Positions 51,617-59,658 of a stretch of 64,000 nucleotides of DNA are shown here, piece by piece. How positions within the stretch are numbered: the first letter of the stretch is position 1; each line of letters starts with the position of its first letter. Source of the DNA: Paenibacillus caui (GTDB taxonomy: Bacteria > Bacillota > Bacilli > Paenibacillales > Paenibacillaceae); assembly GCF_019904135.1 (NCBI RefSeq), contig NZ_JAIOGQ010000009.1, positions 1 to 64,000 of the forward strand, in the 5' to 3' direction. Below the pieces are notes generated by a model, which saw only the letters and a program-made list of their open reading frames with translations, was not told where the DNA came from and searched no databases. A program made the translations under genes and the position numbers.

Positions 51617-53376
51617 GACAGCTCCTCCCTTTCTGCACATGCCAGCTTGTAATACGCTCCCTTGCGGGCCATTAATTCTTCATGGCTTCCGGCTTCAACA
51701 ATACGTCCCTGATCCAGCACCAGGATCCGGTCCATTTCCTTCATCCAATGCAGCCGGTGGGTAGCCAGCACCACCAGCTTGTTCTCAAACAGGGGCAGCA
51801 TCGTTTCCTTCAGCTCATATTCCGTCTCAATGTCCAGATGCGCCGTCGGCTCATCGAGCAGCATGACCGGTCTGCTGCACAGAAACGCCCTTGCCAGGGC
51901 AACCCGCTGCTCCTGACCGCCGCTGAGCGGGCGTCCTCCTCCCCCGACCGGAGTATCAAGCCCTGCAGGCAATCTGCCGATCAGATCGCCCAGCCCCGCT
52001 GCGTTGGCCGCTTTCTCTACCTCCGCGCGCGAAGCGCCAGGGGAATAGAAAGCGATGTTCTCGGCAAGCGTTCCGCTGAACAAATACGGGCGCTGTGGAA
52101 TGTACGTGATCAAATCCCGCCAGCTCTGTTCGGCCAGCGCAGGCAGCTCCAGCCCGTCCAGCTTGAAAGTTCCGGAAGTCGGACTCAGAAAGCCGCCCAG
52201 CACATCAATCAGGGTGGATTTTCCGGCTCCGCTTTCGCCAATTATACCGATTTTACCGGTGCCCGGCAAAGTCACGGTAAGGCTATCCAGCGAACTGCGA
52301 CTGCCCTGTTCATGACATACGGTAACCGAAGACAGCGCGAGCGAGCTGGCTCCCGTCCAATGAACCTGTCTCTCTTGCGAGCGCGTGTATGAGCGGCCCG
52401 CTTCTGATCCGCCGGGTTCCTCCGTCTCTTCTGAAGAAGCTGCGGCTATGATATGCCGGATCGTCTGGCCCGCCTCCTTGCCGTCCATCGTGGCGTGAAA
52501 ATCCGCGCCGGCCATACGGACCGGCAAGAAGTATTCCGGCGCCAGAATCAGCACGGTAAGCGCCGGCAGCAGCGACAGATGGCCGTTTACAAGGCGGAGC
52601 CCCAGGCTGACGGCCACCGAAGCGACCGACAGCATCGTAAAGAAATCGAGCGCAAATGACGAGAGAAAGGCAACGCGCAGCGTCTTCATCGTTGCCGAGC
52701 GATAGCCGTCGCTCACCGCAGTGATCGAGCCGGCATGGCCTTTGCTTCGGCCCAGATATTTCAGCGTCTCGAGCCCGCGCAGCGAGTCCACAAAATGGTT
52801 GGACAGCACCCGGTAGCTGTTCATCTGCCGCTCCGTCTGTCTTCGGGCCGCCAATCCGACGAGGATCATAAACACAATAAGAATCGGCAGGGTGATGATG
52901 AGAATGACGCCGGACATCGTATCCTGCGTAAATACGAACAGCAGGATCAGCGCCGGCGTCATCCCGGTAGCCAGCATGCGCGGCAGGAACAATTCCAGGT
53001 ACAGCTTATATTTCGATATGCCATCCAGCACCAGCGTGACCAGCTTGCCCGTACCTTCGCGGGCCGTAAAGCGCGGTCCCAACTGAAACAGCTTCCCGAG
53101 CAATTCCCTGCGAAGGGAAGTACCCGTTCTTTCGGCGAACCGATAAGCGATCCGCTGCTGCAGCATCCCGGTCAGCTGACGGGCCGCGAAAGCAAACAGG
53201 AACAATACGGTCACCCCGTATTGTTCCTGCAGCGGCTCGCCGTCGAACAGGCCTGTGACGACTTCCGCCAGCCATTTGGCCTGCAGGACTACAGCCAGAC
53301 TATGGATCAGTGTCAGAGCGGCCATTTGGACCATGACCGCCCTGATTCCTTTCAGCTTCAGCAAATCTTTATCCAT
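51613..53376 (-). CDS. cydD: Heterodimeric ABC exporter subunit CydD
   Basis: A 587-residue half-transporter: membrane domain to about 310, then GESGAGKST, LSGGQEQRVALARAFL and VMLLDEPTAHLDIE. The spacer between the two domains holds an unusual Ser/Gly-rich stretch near 320-345. It partners CydC, encoded immediately downstream. Confidence 0.92.
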   Translation of the reverse strand: MDKDLLKLKGIRAVMVQMAALTLIHSLAVVLQAKWLAEVVTGLFDGEPLQEQYGVTVLFLFAFAARQLTGMLQQRIAYRFAERTGTSLRRELLGKLFQLGPRFTAREGTGKLVTLVLDGISKYKLYLELFLPRMLATGMTPALILLFVFTQDTMSGVILIITLPILIVFMILVGLAARRQTERQMNSYRVLSNHFVDSLRGLETLKYLGRSKGHAGSITAVSDGYRSATMKTLRVAFLSSFALDFFTMLSVASVAVSLGLRLVNGHLSLLPALTVLILAPEYFLPVRMAGADFHATMDGKEAGQTIRHIIAAASSEETEEPGGSEAGRSYTRSQERQVHWTGASSLALSSVTVCHEQGSRSSLDSLTVTLPGTGKIGIIGESGAGKSTLIDVLGGFLSPTSGTFKLDGLELPALAEQSWRDLITYIPQRPYLFSGTLAENIAFYSPGASRAEVEKAANAAGLGDLIGRLPAGLDTPVGGGGRPLSGGQEQRVALARAFLCSRPVMLLDEPTAHLDIETEYELKETMLPLFENKLVVLATHRLHWMKEMDRILVLDQGRIVEAGSHEELMARKGAYYKLACAEREELS

Positions 53377-53406
53377 TCTCGTTAATCCCTATCTGTTAGT
53401 ATTCTG

Positions 53407-54423
53407 TTAGTATTCCAGATGCTGTTTCTCATGCACCCGCTTGTGGAACACGAAATAGCTCCAAATTTGATAGCCCAGCACAAAGGGCAGCAGGGATATG
53501 GCGACAATGGTCATCACCTTCAGGGAGTAGTGGCCCGATGCCGCATTATCAACCGTCAGATTGAACGCTGCGTCGATGGAGCTGATCATCACGTTCGGGA
53601 ACAAGCCCGTAAATACGCCCACGATGGCCAGTGCAATGACGGCCCCTGTCATGCCAAACGCCCATCCGTCCCGCTTTTTCGTTATGAAATAACCGGCCAG
53701 CAGGAAGGCAATCAAACCGACTACAGCAAGAGCGCTTAAGACAGCGCCTCTGACTTCAAAAATATCCGTTGCAAAATAGGTCGAAACGCCGAGCACCGCC
53801 AGCAAAGCGGCCAGCGGAAAGAGCATGGCTTTCGCCAGTTTCCGGGCGCGTTCACGCAGTTCTCCTTCGGTGCGGAGCGTTGTGAACAGCAAGCCGTGGA
53901 CAAAACACAACACCGTTACCGTAACGCCGCCCAGCAGCGTGTAGAGATTCACCATATCGAACAGCCCGGCCTTCATTTCCATTTGGCCGTCGATCGGCAG
54001 GCCTTTCATAAAGCCCGCAAAGACAACGCCGAGCAGGAACGGCGGCAGGAGGCTGCCGGCAAAAATGCAGATGTCCCATGTTTTTTTCCAGCGCCGATCA
54101 TGCACCTTGCCCCGGTATTCAAAGGCAACGCCTCTGGCGATCAGCGCCAGCAGCAGAACGACAAGCGGCGTGTAATAGCCGCTGAACATGGTGGCATACC
54201 AGTTCGGGAAAGCGGCAAAGATCGCGCCGCCCGCCGTCAGCAGCCACACTTCGTTGCCGTCCCAGAACGGGCCGATCGAGTTGATGAGCACCCGGCGCTC
54301 GGTATCATTTTTCGCAAGGACTCCTGTCGCCATGCCCACTCCGAAATCAAAACCTTCCAGAAAGAAGAAACCGATGAACAACACCGCAACTAGCACAAAC
54401 CAAAGTTCATTAAGAGACAGCAT
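53407..54423 (-). CDS. cydB: Cytochrome d ubiquinol oxidase subunit II
   Basis: A 338-residue subunit of the cytochrome bd quinol oxidase, with about eight or nine helices. LNELWFVLVAVLFIGFFFLEGFDFGVGM and GPFWDGNEVWLLTAGGAIFAAFP are conserved CydB signatures. ATG 54423 follows AAGGAGGG. It overlaps the end of cydA by 14 bases. Confidence 0.95.
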   Translation of the reverse strand: MLSLNELWFVLVAVLFIGFFFLEGFDFGVGMATGVLAKNDTERRVLINSIGPFWDGNEVWLLTAGGAIFAAFPNWYATMFSGYYTPLVVLLLALIARGVAFEYRGKVHDRRWKKTWDICIFAGSLLPPFLLGVVFAGFMKGLPIDGQMEMKAGLFDMVNLYTLLGGVTVTVLCFVHGLLFTTLRTEGELRERARKLAKAMLFPLAALLAVLGVSTYFATDIFEVRGAVLSALAVVGLIAFLLAGYFITKKRDGWAFGMTGAVIALAIVGVFTGLFPNVMISSIDAAFNLTVDNAASGHYSLKVMTIVAISLLPFVLGYQIWSYFVFHKRVHEKQHLEY

Positions 54424-55813
54424 GATAACCCTCCTTGCTGAATGGATCACTTGAATGCTCATCCGCCGCATCTACCGCATATGGGCCTTTCTTGATGACC
54501 CGAACCCACAGGTACGTCATCACGACCGCAAGCACCGAGTAAATGGCGCAGAAGGCAATCAGGGAGAACAAAATTTGCCCGCCGGTTACGCTGGGCGACA
54601 CGCTGTCCGCAGTCGTCATATAACCGAATACGGTCCAAGGCTGCCGGCCGAACTCGGTCATGATCCACCCTGACGTATTGGCGATGTATGGAAGGGAAAT
54701 GCTGAGCAGCATGATACGCAAAAACCATTTGTTTGGCCGTTCAAGCTTTTTGCGCGCCGACAGATAGAGGCCATAAGCGGCAAACAGAATCATCAGGCTG
54801 CCGGCAGCGACCATAATGCGGAAGCTCCAGAATGTCGTCCGTACCGGAGGGATATAGTTGCCTTCCCCGTACTGCTTCACATATTGGTCCTGCAGCTCAT
54901 TCATCCCTTTGACTTCCCCGGAAAATTTGCTGTAGGACAGGAAGCTGAGCAAATAAGGAATTTTCAGCTCATATTTATTTTCTTTCGTTGTCGGATCAAT
55001 GAAAGCAACCACCGTCCAGCCTGCCGGGTCTCCGCTCTTGCCCCATAGCCCTTCGGAAGCGGCCATTTTCATCGGCTGGGTTTTGACCAAATACTGTGCC
55101 TGCTGGTGCCCGAAAACCGCCGTGAGGAACGAGGACACGAGAGCTACAATAATCGCGATTTGAAAAGATTTCTTGAAGAACGAGTAGTCCTGCTTCTTGA
55201 GCATCTTGTAAGCGCTGATTCCGCAGATCAGGAACGAGCCTGTCGCAAGCGCCCCCAGTACGGTATGCGGGAATTCGACCCACAGCTGTCCGTTGGCAAT
55301 CAGGGCGAAGAAATCATTCATTTCCGCTCGGCCATTGTTAATCTGAAAGCCTACCGGATGCTGCATGAACGAGTTCGCGGCCAGAATCCACAGAGCCGAC
55401 AGCGTGGTGCCGATGCAAACCAGCCATATGCTGAGCAAATGCACCTTCTTGGATAGACGGTCCCAACCGAAAATCCAGATCCCCATAAACGTAGACTCCA
55501 GGAAAAAGGCGGCAAGCGCCTCAATCGCCAGCGGCGCCCCGAACACGTCTCCCACGAACCGGGAATAATCGGACCAGTTCATGCCGAACTGGAATTCCTG
55601 CAGGATGCCGGTTACGACCCCGACTGCAAAGTTGATGAGGAATATTTTGCCCCAGAACTTTGCCATTTTTTTGTACTCCTCTTTGCCCTTGACGACATAC
55701 ATCGTTTCCATCACCGCGATCATGAACACCAAACCGATCGTAACGGGAACGAAGAAAAAGTGAAAAATCGTCGTCGCGGCAAATTGGATGCGTGCAAGCA
55801 CTAACGGATCCAT
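54410..55813 (-). CDS. cydA: Cytochrome d ubiquinol oxidase subunit I
   Basis: The catalytic 467-residue subunit that oxidises quinol and reduces oxygen to water at low oxygen. ARIQFAATTIFHFFFVPVTIG holds the high-spin haem His18; VEFPHTVLGALATGSF has another haem His; GRQPWTVFGYMTTADSVSP is conserved. The loop between helices is of the short Q-loop type of Firmicutes. ATG 55813 follows AAGGAGAG. First gene of cydABDC; Fnr-type sites lie upstream. Confidence 0.95.
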   Translation of the reverse strand: MDPLVLARIQFAATTIFHFFFVPVTIGLVFMIAVMETMYVVKGKEEYKKMAKFWGKIFLINFAVGVVTGILQEFQFGMNWSDYSRFVGDVFGAPLAIEALAAFFLESTFMGIWIFGWDRLSKKVHLLSIWLVCIGTTLSALWILAANSFMQHPVGFQINNGRAEMNDFFALIANGQLWVEFPHTVLGALATGSFLICGISAYKMLKKQDYSFFKKSFQIAIIVALVSSFLTAVFGHQQAQYLVKTQPMKMAASEGLWGKSGDPAGWTVVAFIDPTTKENKYELKIPYLLSFLSYSKFSGEVKGMNELQDQYVKQYGEGNYIPPVRTTFWSFRIMVAAGSLMILFAAYGLYLSARKKLERPNKWFLRIMLLSISLPYIANTSGWIMTEFGRQPWTVFGYMTTADSVSPSVTGGQILFSLIAFCAIYSVLAVVMTYLWVRVIKKGPYAVDAADEHSSDPFSKEGYHAVS

Positions 55814-55912
55814 TGTCCAAACTCTCCTTTTTCTCTTCTGATTTTGTGAACAGCTTATTGTCTGCATAGTTGTATCGCTATTTTTAATATTGGCAGTTCT
55901 CGCCACAAAGAA

Positions 55913-55930
55913 TTGTGACATAAATCACAC
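55913..55930. promoter_or_regulatory. TGTGA-N6-TCACA site 1 upstream of cydA
   Basis: TTGTGA-CATAAA-TCACAC, the Bacillus Fnr/Crp-type palindrome, about 100 bases before the cydA start. The N6 lacks the A and T of a Rex box. Confidence 0.7.
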
Positions 55931-55946
55931 TATCGACCGTAAATTC

Positions 55947-55978
55947 ATAAAATTTGTGACCAAAATCACAAAATTTAT
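55947..55978. promoter_or_regulatory. TGTGA-N6-TCACA site 2 upstream of cydA
   Basis: TTTGTGA-CCAAAA-TCACAAA with AT-rich arms that extend the dyad to about 30 bases. A TTGTGA here may double as a -35 element, with a TATGAA -10 about 16 bases on, on the reverse strand, giving a cydA promoter. Confidence 0.7.
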
Positions 55979-56057
55979 GCTTTTTGCACACATTTCCGGC
56001 ATAAACGAAAGCGAAAACACCGGGTTTGATATCTGAAACCTCATTGACAAAAGCGGA

Positions 56058-56075
56058 TTGTGATCTGCCTCACAA
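56058..56075. promoter_or_regulatory. TGTGA-N6-TCACA site 3, centred at -41.5 of a forward promoter
   Basis: TTGTGA-TCTGCC-TCACAA. On the forward strand TATATA (56095-56100) would place the start near 56108, exactly 41.5 bases past the site centre: the class II activator geometry, aimed at the small gene at 56179. Confidence 0.65.
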
Positions 56076-56178
56076 CGTTCAATTTTAGAAGGCTTATATA
56101 GCCCATATGGGCCATGCGGGTGATGTGCGGCTTCCGTTATGATGGCTCTAGAAAAGCAAAAAGGAGTGAAAGCAGCTT

Positions 56179-56283
56179 ATGATGATTCTGATGGCTTGTG
56201 TCGGGGTCGCCGGATTTGCGAGCATCACCTGGTTCTGCCTCGACCTTTTTAAACAAGAAGAGAAGCTCGAACAACAACTCTAA
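56179..56283 (+). CDS. Small single-span membrane protein, 34 residues
   Basis: The frame begins at ATG 56179, 12 bases after AAGGAG (a second ATG follows at once), reads MMILMACVGVAGFASITWFC and ends with the charged tail KQEEKLEQQL. It has one membrane helix and a cytoplasmic charged end. Its size and layout resemble the CydX/CydS accessory subunits of cytochrome bd, but it is divergent from cydA instead of downstream; that link is inference. A bidirectional terminator follows at 56356. Confidence 0.65.
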   Translation: MMILMACVGVAGFASITWFCLDLFKQEEKLEQQL

Positions 56284-56355
56284 TAACCAGGCGAAATCAA
56301 GCGGAAACGGCAAAGCTGTCCTTAACAAGATTGCATCTGTTTCTGCAAGAAAAAT

Positions 56356-56400
56356 AACCGCTGGCGCTTCTCACGGGAAGCACTCAGCGGTTTTATTGTT
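56356..56400. terminator. Bidirectional terminator between the small gene and ade
   Basis: AACCGCTG and CAGCGGTT pair with an inner TCTC/GGAA-region loop and have T-rich sequence on both strands. Confidence 0.75.
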
Positions 56401-56413
56401 TTACAAGGATTCC

Positions 56414-58240
56414 TTACTGCTCCACTTCCGTCAGCTGGAAGGTGGTCACGTCCACAAGCCCCCGATTGGAAATTCGCAGGTCGGGAATAACCGGCAGAGC
56501 GATCAGCGAAAATGTCATGAACGGCGCATTGAGCGGACAGCCCAGCTGTTTCCAGGCGGCTTCGAGCTCCCGCACCTGAACCACAACCTCGTCGAGCGGT
56601 TTATCGGACATCAGACCTGCAATCGGCATTTCGACTCGGGCCAGCACTTTGCCGTCCAGAACGGCGATCATGCCGCCGCCGCATTCCGCAAGCTGGTTCG
56701 CAGCAAACGCCATGTCCTCCTCATTTACGCCCATCACCAGCAGGTTGTGGCTGTCGTGCGCAACCGTTGAAGCGACCGCGCCCTTCGACAGCTGAAAGCC
56801 GCTTGCAAAAGCAAGGGAGATTTCGCCGCTGCCGCGATGGCGCTCAATACAGGCAAGGCGGACAATGTCCTCCGCTGCATCCGGCTGGATAACGCCATTC
56901 TCAACAGCCAGCTCTGCTACCCTGCTTCCAGTCCGGGCGCTGTTCTCGATCACCTGAATGACCTTTACGCGGGTTCGGCCTGCTGCGGCCGAATTGTCCG
57001 TTTCCGCTCCCGTCTCCGCGTACTTTCTACTCTTCAGCAGGAAATCGGCGGGTTCAACCGGTCTTGCCAGGTTGACGGAACGGCGCGCCTGTTCGGGATA
57101 TTCATATACCGGAAATTCGGCCGTCAGAACTCCGCTCTCGGCAACTATGGATCCGTCCGCAATGACGATGGAAGGAACCATCTGCTTCAGATCGTCCACA
57201 AGCAGGATATCGGCGCATTTGCCCGGCGTGATCGCGCCCAGGTCCTGCTCCTGATTGAAATAGCGGGCCGTATTGATCGTAGCCAGCTGAACGGCCGTTA
57301 CGGGATCGACTCCTTCCTCGATCGCACGGCGGACCACATGGTTCATGTGGCCTTTTTCCACGATGGTCTGCGGATAAACGTCGTCGGTAACGAGCGTAAT
57401 ATTGCCGGTAGGCGCATGATCTTCGGTAATCACCTTGATCACTTCCTTGACGTCCTGCCAGGCCGAGCCTTCGCGGATCATCAGATGCATGCCGAGCCGC
57501 ACCTTGGCGAGTCCCTGCTCCCGCGTTACCGTCTCATGGTCCGAAGTGACCCCTGAGGCGATATAAGCCTGCAGCATGTTCCCATCATCGCTTGGAAAAT
57601 GACCCGTCACCGTTTTGCCGGCCCGGATGGTGGCCTCTATTTCGCCTTTCATTTTCGGATCTCCGTACACAACTCCCGGGAAGTTCATCACTTCCCCCAG
57701 CCCCGCGACGCCTTGCCAGGCAAGGCCTTCCTCAATGTCTTTCACGCCGAGCGCCGCTCCGGCATCTTCCAGCCCGTCCGTTGCGGGAACGCATGACGGA
57801 TACGTCGTAAATACTTTCAGCGGGAGAGCCCGCCCCTCTTCATGCATCCAGCTTACGCCTTCGCTGCCAAACACATTGGCGATTTCATGCGGGTCCATAA
57901 ACACAGTCGTCGTGCCTTTGACAATGGCCGCTTTGGCAAACTCGGTCACGGTCATCATGGTGCTTTCCACATGCATATGGCCGTCGATCAATCCCGGAAC
58001 CATATACCTGCCCCCGGCATCCACGACTTTTGTTCCTGCTCCGATCGTATACTCCGCATTCCCGACGTAAGCCACCCGTCCGTCCGCAACGGCTACATCC
58101 ACATTCGGGAGCAGTTCGCCGGAATACACATTCACCAGCGTTCCGTTTTTGACAACGAGATCGGCTGCTTCCTCTCCCAAAGCTACCTTGGCCAGTCTTC
58201 GGCTTACTTCATATAATGCTTTTCTTCCTGCAGCGCACAT
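56414..58240 (-). CDS. ade: Adenine deaminase
   Basis: Converts adenine to hypoxanthine for salvage. The 608-residue amidohydrolase has the metal-ligand motif LIDGHMHVESTM, FMDPHEIANVFG, the later His in VTGHFPSDDG and SGVTSDHETVTREQG, and a C-terminal cap with SHNLLVMGVNEEDM. The layout fits the AdeC type of Bacillus. A TTGACA/TATAAT promoter (16-base spacer) lies at 58307-58280. Confidence 0.93.
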   Translation of the reverse strand: MCAAGRKALYEVSRRLAKVALGEEAADLVVKNGTLVNVYSGELLPNVDVAVADGRVAYVGNAEYTIGAGTKVVDAGGRYMVPGLIDGHMHVESTMMTVTEFAKAAIVKGTTTVFMDPHEIANVFGSEGVSWMHEEGRALPLKVFTTYPSCVPATDGLEDAGAALGVKDIEEGLAWQGVAGLGEVMNFPGVVYGDPKMKGEIEATIRAGKTVTGHFPSDDGNMLQAYIASGVTSDHETVTREQGLAKVRLGMHLMIREGSAWQDVKEVIKVITEDHAPTGNITLVTDDVYPQTIVEKGHMNHVVRRAIEEGVDPVTAVQLATINTARYFNQEQDLGAITPGKCADILLVDDLKQMVPSIVIADGSIVAESGVLTAEFPVYEYPEQARRSVNLARPVEPADFLLKSRKYAETGAETDNSAAAGRTRVKVIQVIENSARTGSRVAELAVENGVIQPDAAEDIVRLACIERHRGSGEISLAFASGFQLSKGAVASTVAHDSHNLLVMGVNEEDMAFAANQLAECGGGMIAVLDGKVLARVEMPIAGLMSDKPLDEVVVQVRELEAAWKQLGCPLNAPFMTFSLIALPVIPDLRISNRGLVDVTTFQLTEVEQ

Positions 58241-58279
58241 CGCCTATTCCCCATTTCTGTTTCCGGTATGTTTTTGAAA

Positions 58280-58307
58280 ATTATATAGCAATTGGGGGCA
58301 ATGTCAA
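58280..58307 (-). promoter_or_regulatory. Sigma-A promoter of ade
   Basis: Reverse-strand TTGACA (58307-58302) and TATAAT (58285-58280), 16 bases apart, 40 bases before the ade start. Confidence 0.8.
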
Positions 58308-58339
58308 CCGCGCATTCCTCTCAGCAATAAATTTTTGTA

Positions 58340-58828
58340 TCATTTGGACTGTTCGAAATCATTAACGTGTTTCCTTACAAATCGATGACGGCGGTAAAAC
58401 ATCCATATTGCAAGGCTCACGGTAAGGAAGAGGATTTGCATCAGGGTGCGGGGAATCAATTCATCCTCCGGACTCGTCGCAAGACCATTAATAGCTATGT
58501 AAAGATTGGCAGGGAACATGGCAATCAGTAGAAGGGATAGCCCGCTGGCTGCCCATGTGACAGTGTGACGCCATAGTAAACCTATTGCCCCGGCCAATTC
58601 CAGTACACCGGTGATCGTTACAATCAAGGCGGGATAAGGCAAGATAGGAGGAACCATACTAATGATCTCTGTCCGCATATAAACGAAATGAACTGAGCCG
58701 GTTAAAATGAACATTGCTGCAAGACCGCCTCGAAGCGCAACGGGCCATGGGCGCAAACGGCTTACCCCAGCAACTCCTGCAATGAGAATGGCAAACGTGA
58801 CGACAACGAGCACAATAAGGGGTTCCAT
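58340..58828 (-). CDS. DoxX-like membrane protein
   Basis: A 162-residue protein with four helices. GLAAMFILTGSVHFVYM and GVLELAGAIGLLW are the DoxX-family pattern. Members support redox and thiol-stress response in some bacteria. The start follows GGAGG. It lies just downstream of a MarR-family gene, and an operator shared with that gene precedes it. Confidence 0.82.
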   Translation of the reverse strand: MEPLIVLVVVTFAILIAGVAGVSRLRPWPVALRGGLAAMFILTGSVHFVYMRTEIISMVPPILPYPALIVTITGVLELAGAIGLLWRHTVTWAASGLSLLLIAMFPANLYIAINGLATSPEDELIPRTLMQILFLTVSLAIWMFYRRHRFVRKHVNDFEQSK

Positions 58829-58858
58829 AAAATGACCTCCACAAAATTAGTGATTAAT

Positions 58859-58877
58859 GCGTATAGATACTAAACAC
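58859..58877 (-). promoter_or_regulatory. MarR-type operator B upstream of doxX-like gene
   Basis: GTGTTTAG-TAT-CTATACGC on the reverse strand, nearly the same as operator A, within the spacer between a TTGGAT and a TACGCA. Confidence 0.6.
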
Positions 58878-58899
58878 ATTATCCAAAAAAAAGATGCTA

Positions 58900-59355
58900 T
58901 CATTTGCCTAGTTGTTCTTCTAGCTTCATTAAAAAATCTTTGATAAATAGCACCTTATCGTCGGGAGCATCCCCTAATACTTCCACGACCATTTTTTTGA
59001 ATTGGTTCTGATAATCCAAATGGCGAGCGTATGCAATCTCACCTTTAGGGGTTACTTTTAGAATTAACCTTGATTGATTGCGAACATCCTTTTCTTTGGT
59101 GACTAGCCCTTTCTGTTCAAGTTTTTTCAGTACTTGGGATATTGCACCTTTCGTAACTCCACAACGTTCAGCCAGCGCTGTAATATGGATGCCTTCATGC
59201 TCTCTAATCTCATTAAGCGTATATATCTCGGAATGAAATAAAGGCTCACCTACACCATAATCCCTATTCTTCCTGTCCAGTTTAGCAAACGTTTTGAACA
59301 CATCCAAAAGGATGTTGCTAATTTTCTCTTTTGAAAGTTCATCATTATTCATCAT
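58900..59355 (-). CDS. MarR-family transcriptional regulator
   Basis: A 151-residue winged-helix regulator: FHSEIYTLNEIREHEGIHITALAERCGVTKGAISQVLKKLEQKGLVTKEKDVRNQSRLILKVT. A single Cys in the recognition region (ERCGV) may sense oxidants. No ribosome site precedes the ATG at 59355, and the -10 box ends eight bases before it, so the mRNA may be leaderless. It likely controls itself and the doxX-like gene. Confidence 0.85.
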   Translation of the reverse strand: MMNNDELSKEKISNILLDVFKTFAKLDRKNRDYGVGEPLFHSEIYTLNEIREHEGIHITALAERCGVTKGAISQVLKKLEQKGLVTKEKDVRNQSRLILKVTPKGEIAYARHLDYQNQFKKMVVEVLGDAPDDKVLFIKDFLMKLEEQLGK

Positions 59356-59362
59356 AGAAGAA

Positions 59363-59391
59363 AGTGTATAGCGTCTAAACACTATTGTCAA
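59363..59391 (-). promoter_or_regulatory. marR promoter with operator A in its spacer
   Basis: TTGACA (59391-59386) and TACACT (59368-59363) are 17 bases apart. The dyad GTGTTTAG-N3-CTATACAC (59382-59364) fills the spacer and overlaps the -10 box, the position of a blocking repressor. Confidence 0.75.
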
Positions 59392-59474
59392 ATGGTTTTA
59401 ACCTATTATCTAAATTTAATTGCTAATTGTTTCTTGCTGTTCATTCCGCAGATCATAGGCGCTAGCCGAGAGGA

Positions 59475-59514
59475 TAAAAAATGAACCCGGCGTGCTTTAA
59501 GCCAAACCGGGTTC
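59475..59514 (-). terminator. Terminator of the beta-lactamase-fold gene
   Basis: GAACCCGG and CCGGGTTC pair around a 16-base loop, followed on the reverse strand by ATTTTTTATCC. It lies about 145 bases past the stop codon. Confidence 0.65.
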
Positions 59515-59658
59515 CGCAGGGTGCAGGGTGTTGTCGTATGGAGAAAGGCCGCTTTTCCTCGTATGCTTGCCTGGCGGGCAGCCTAAAGGTGAAGCTGCGG
59601 CGGCTGTGATATTTGCGGGCCGGATGCAGGACTTAACCACGTTTCTCACCGAGTTGTA

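Noticed and set aside
55913..56075. Rex-type redox operators upstream of cydA
   Set aside because: The dyads are TTGTGA-N6-TCACA but lack the A and T that begin and end the N6 in the Rex consensus. Fnr-type is preferred, though Rex is not excluded.
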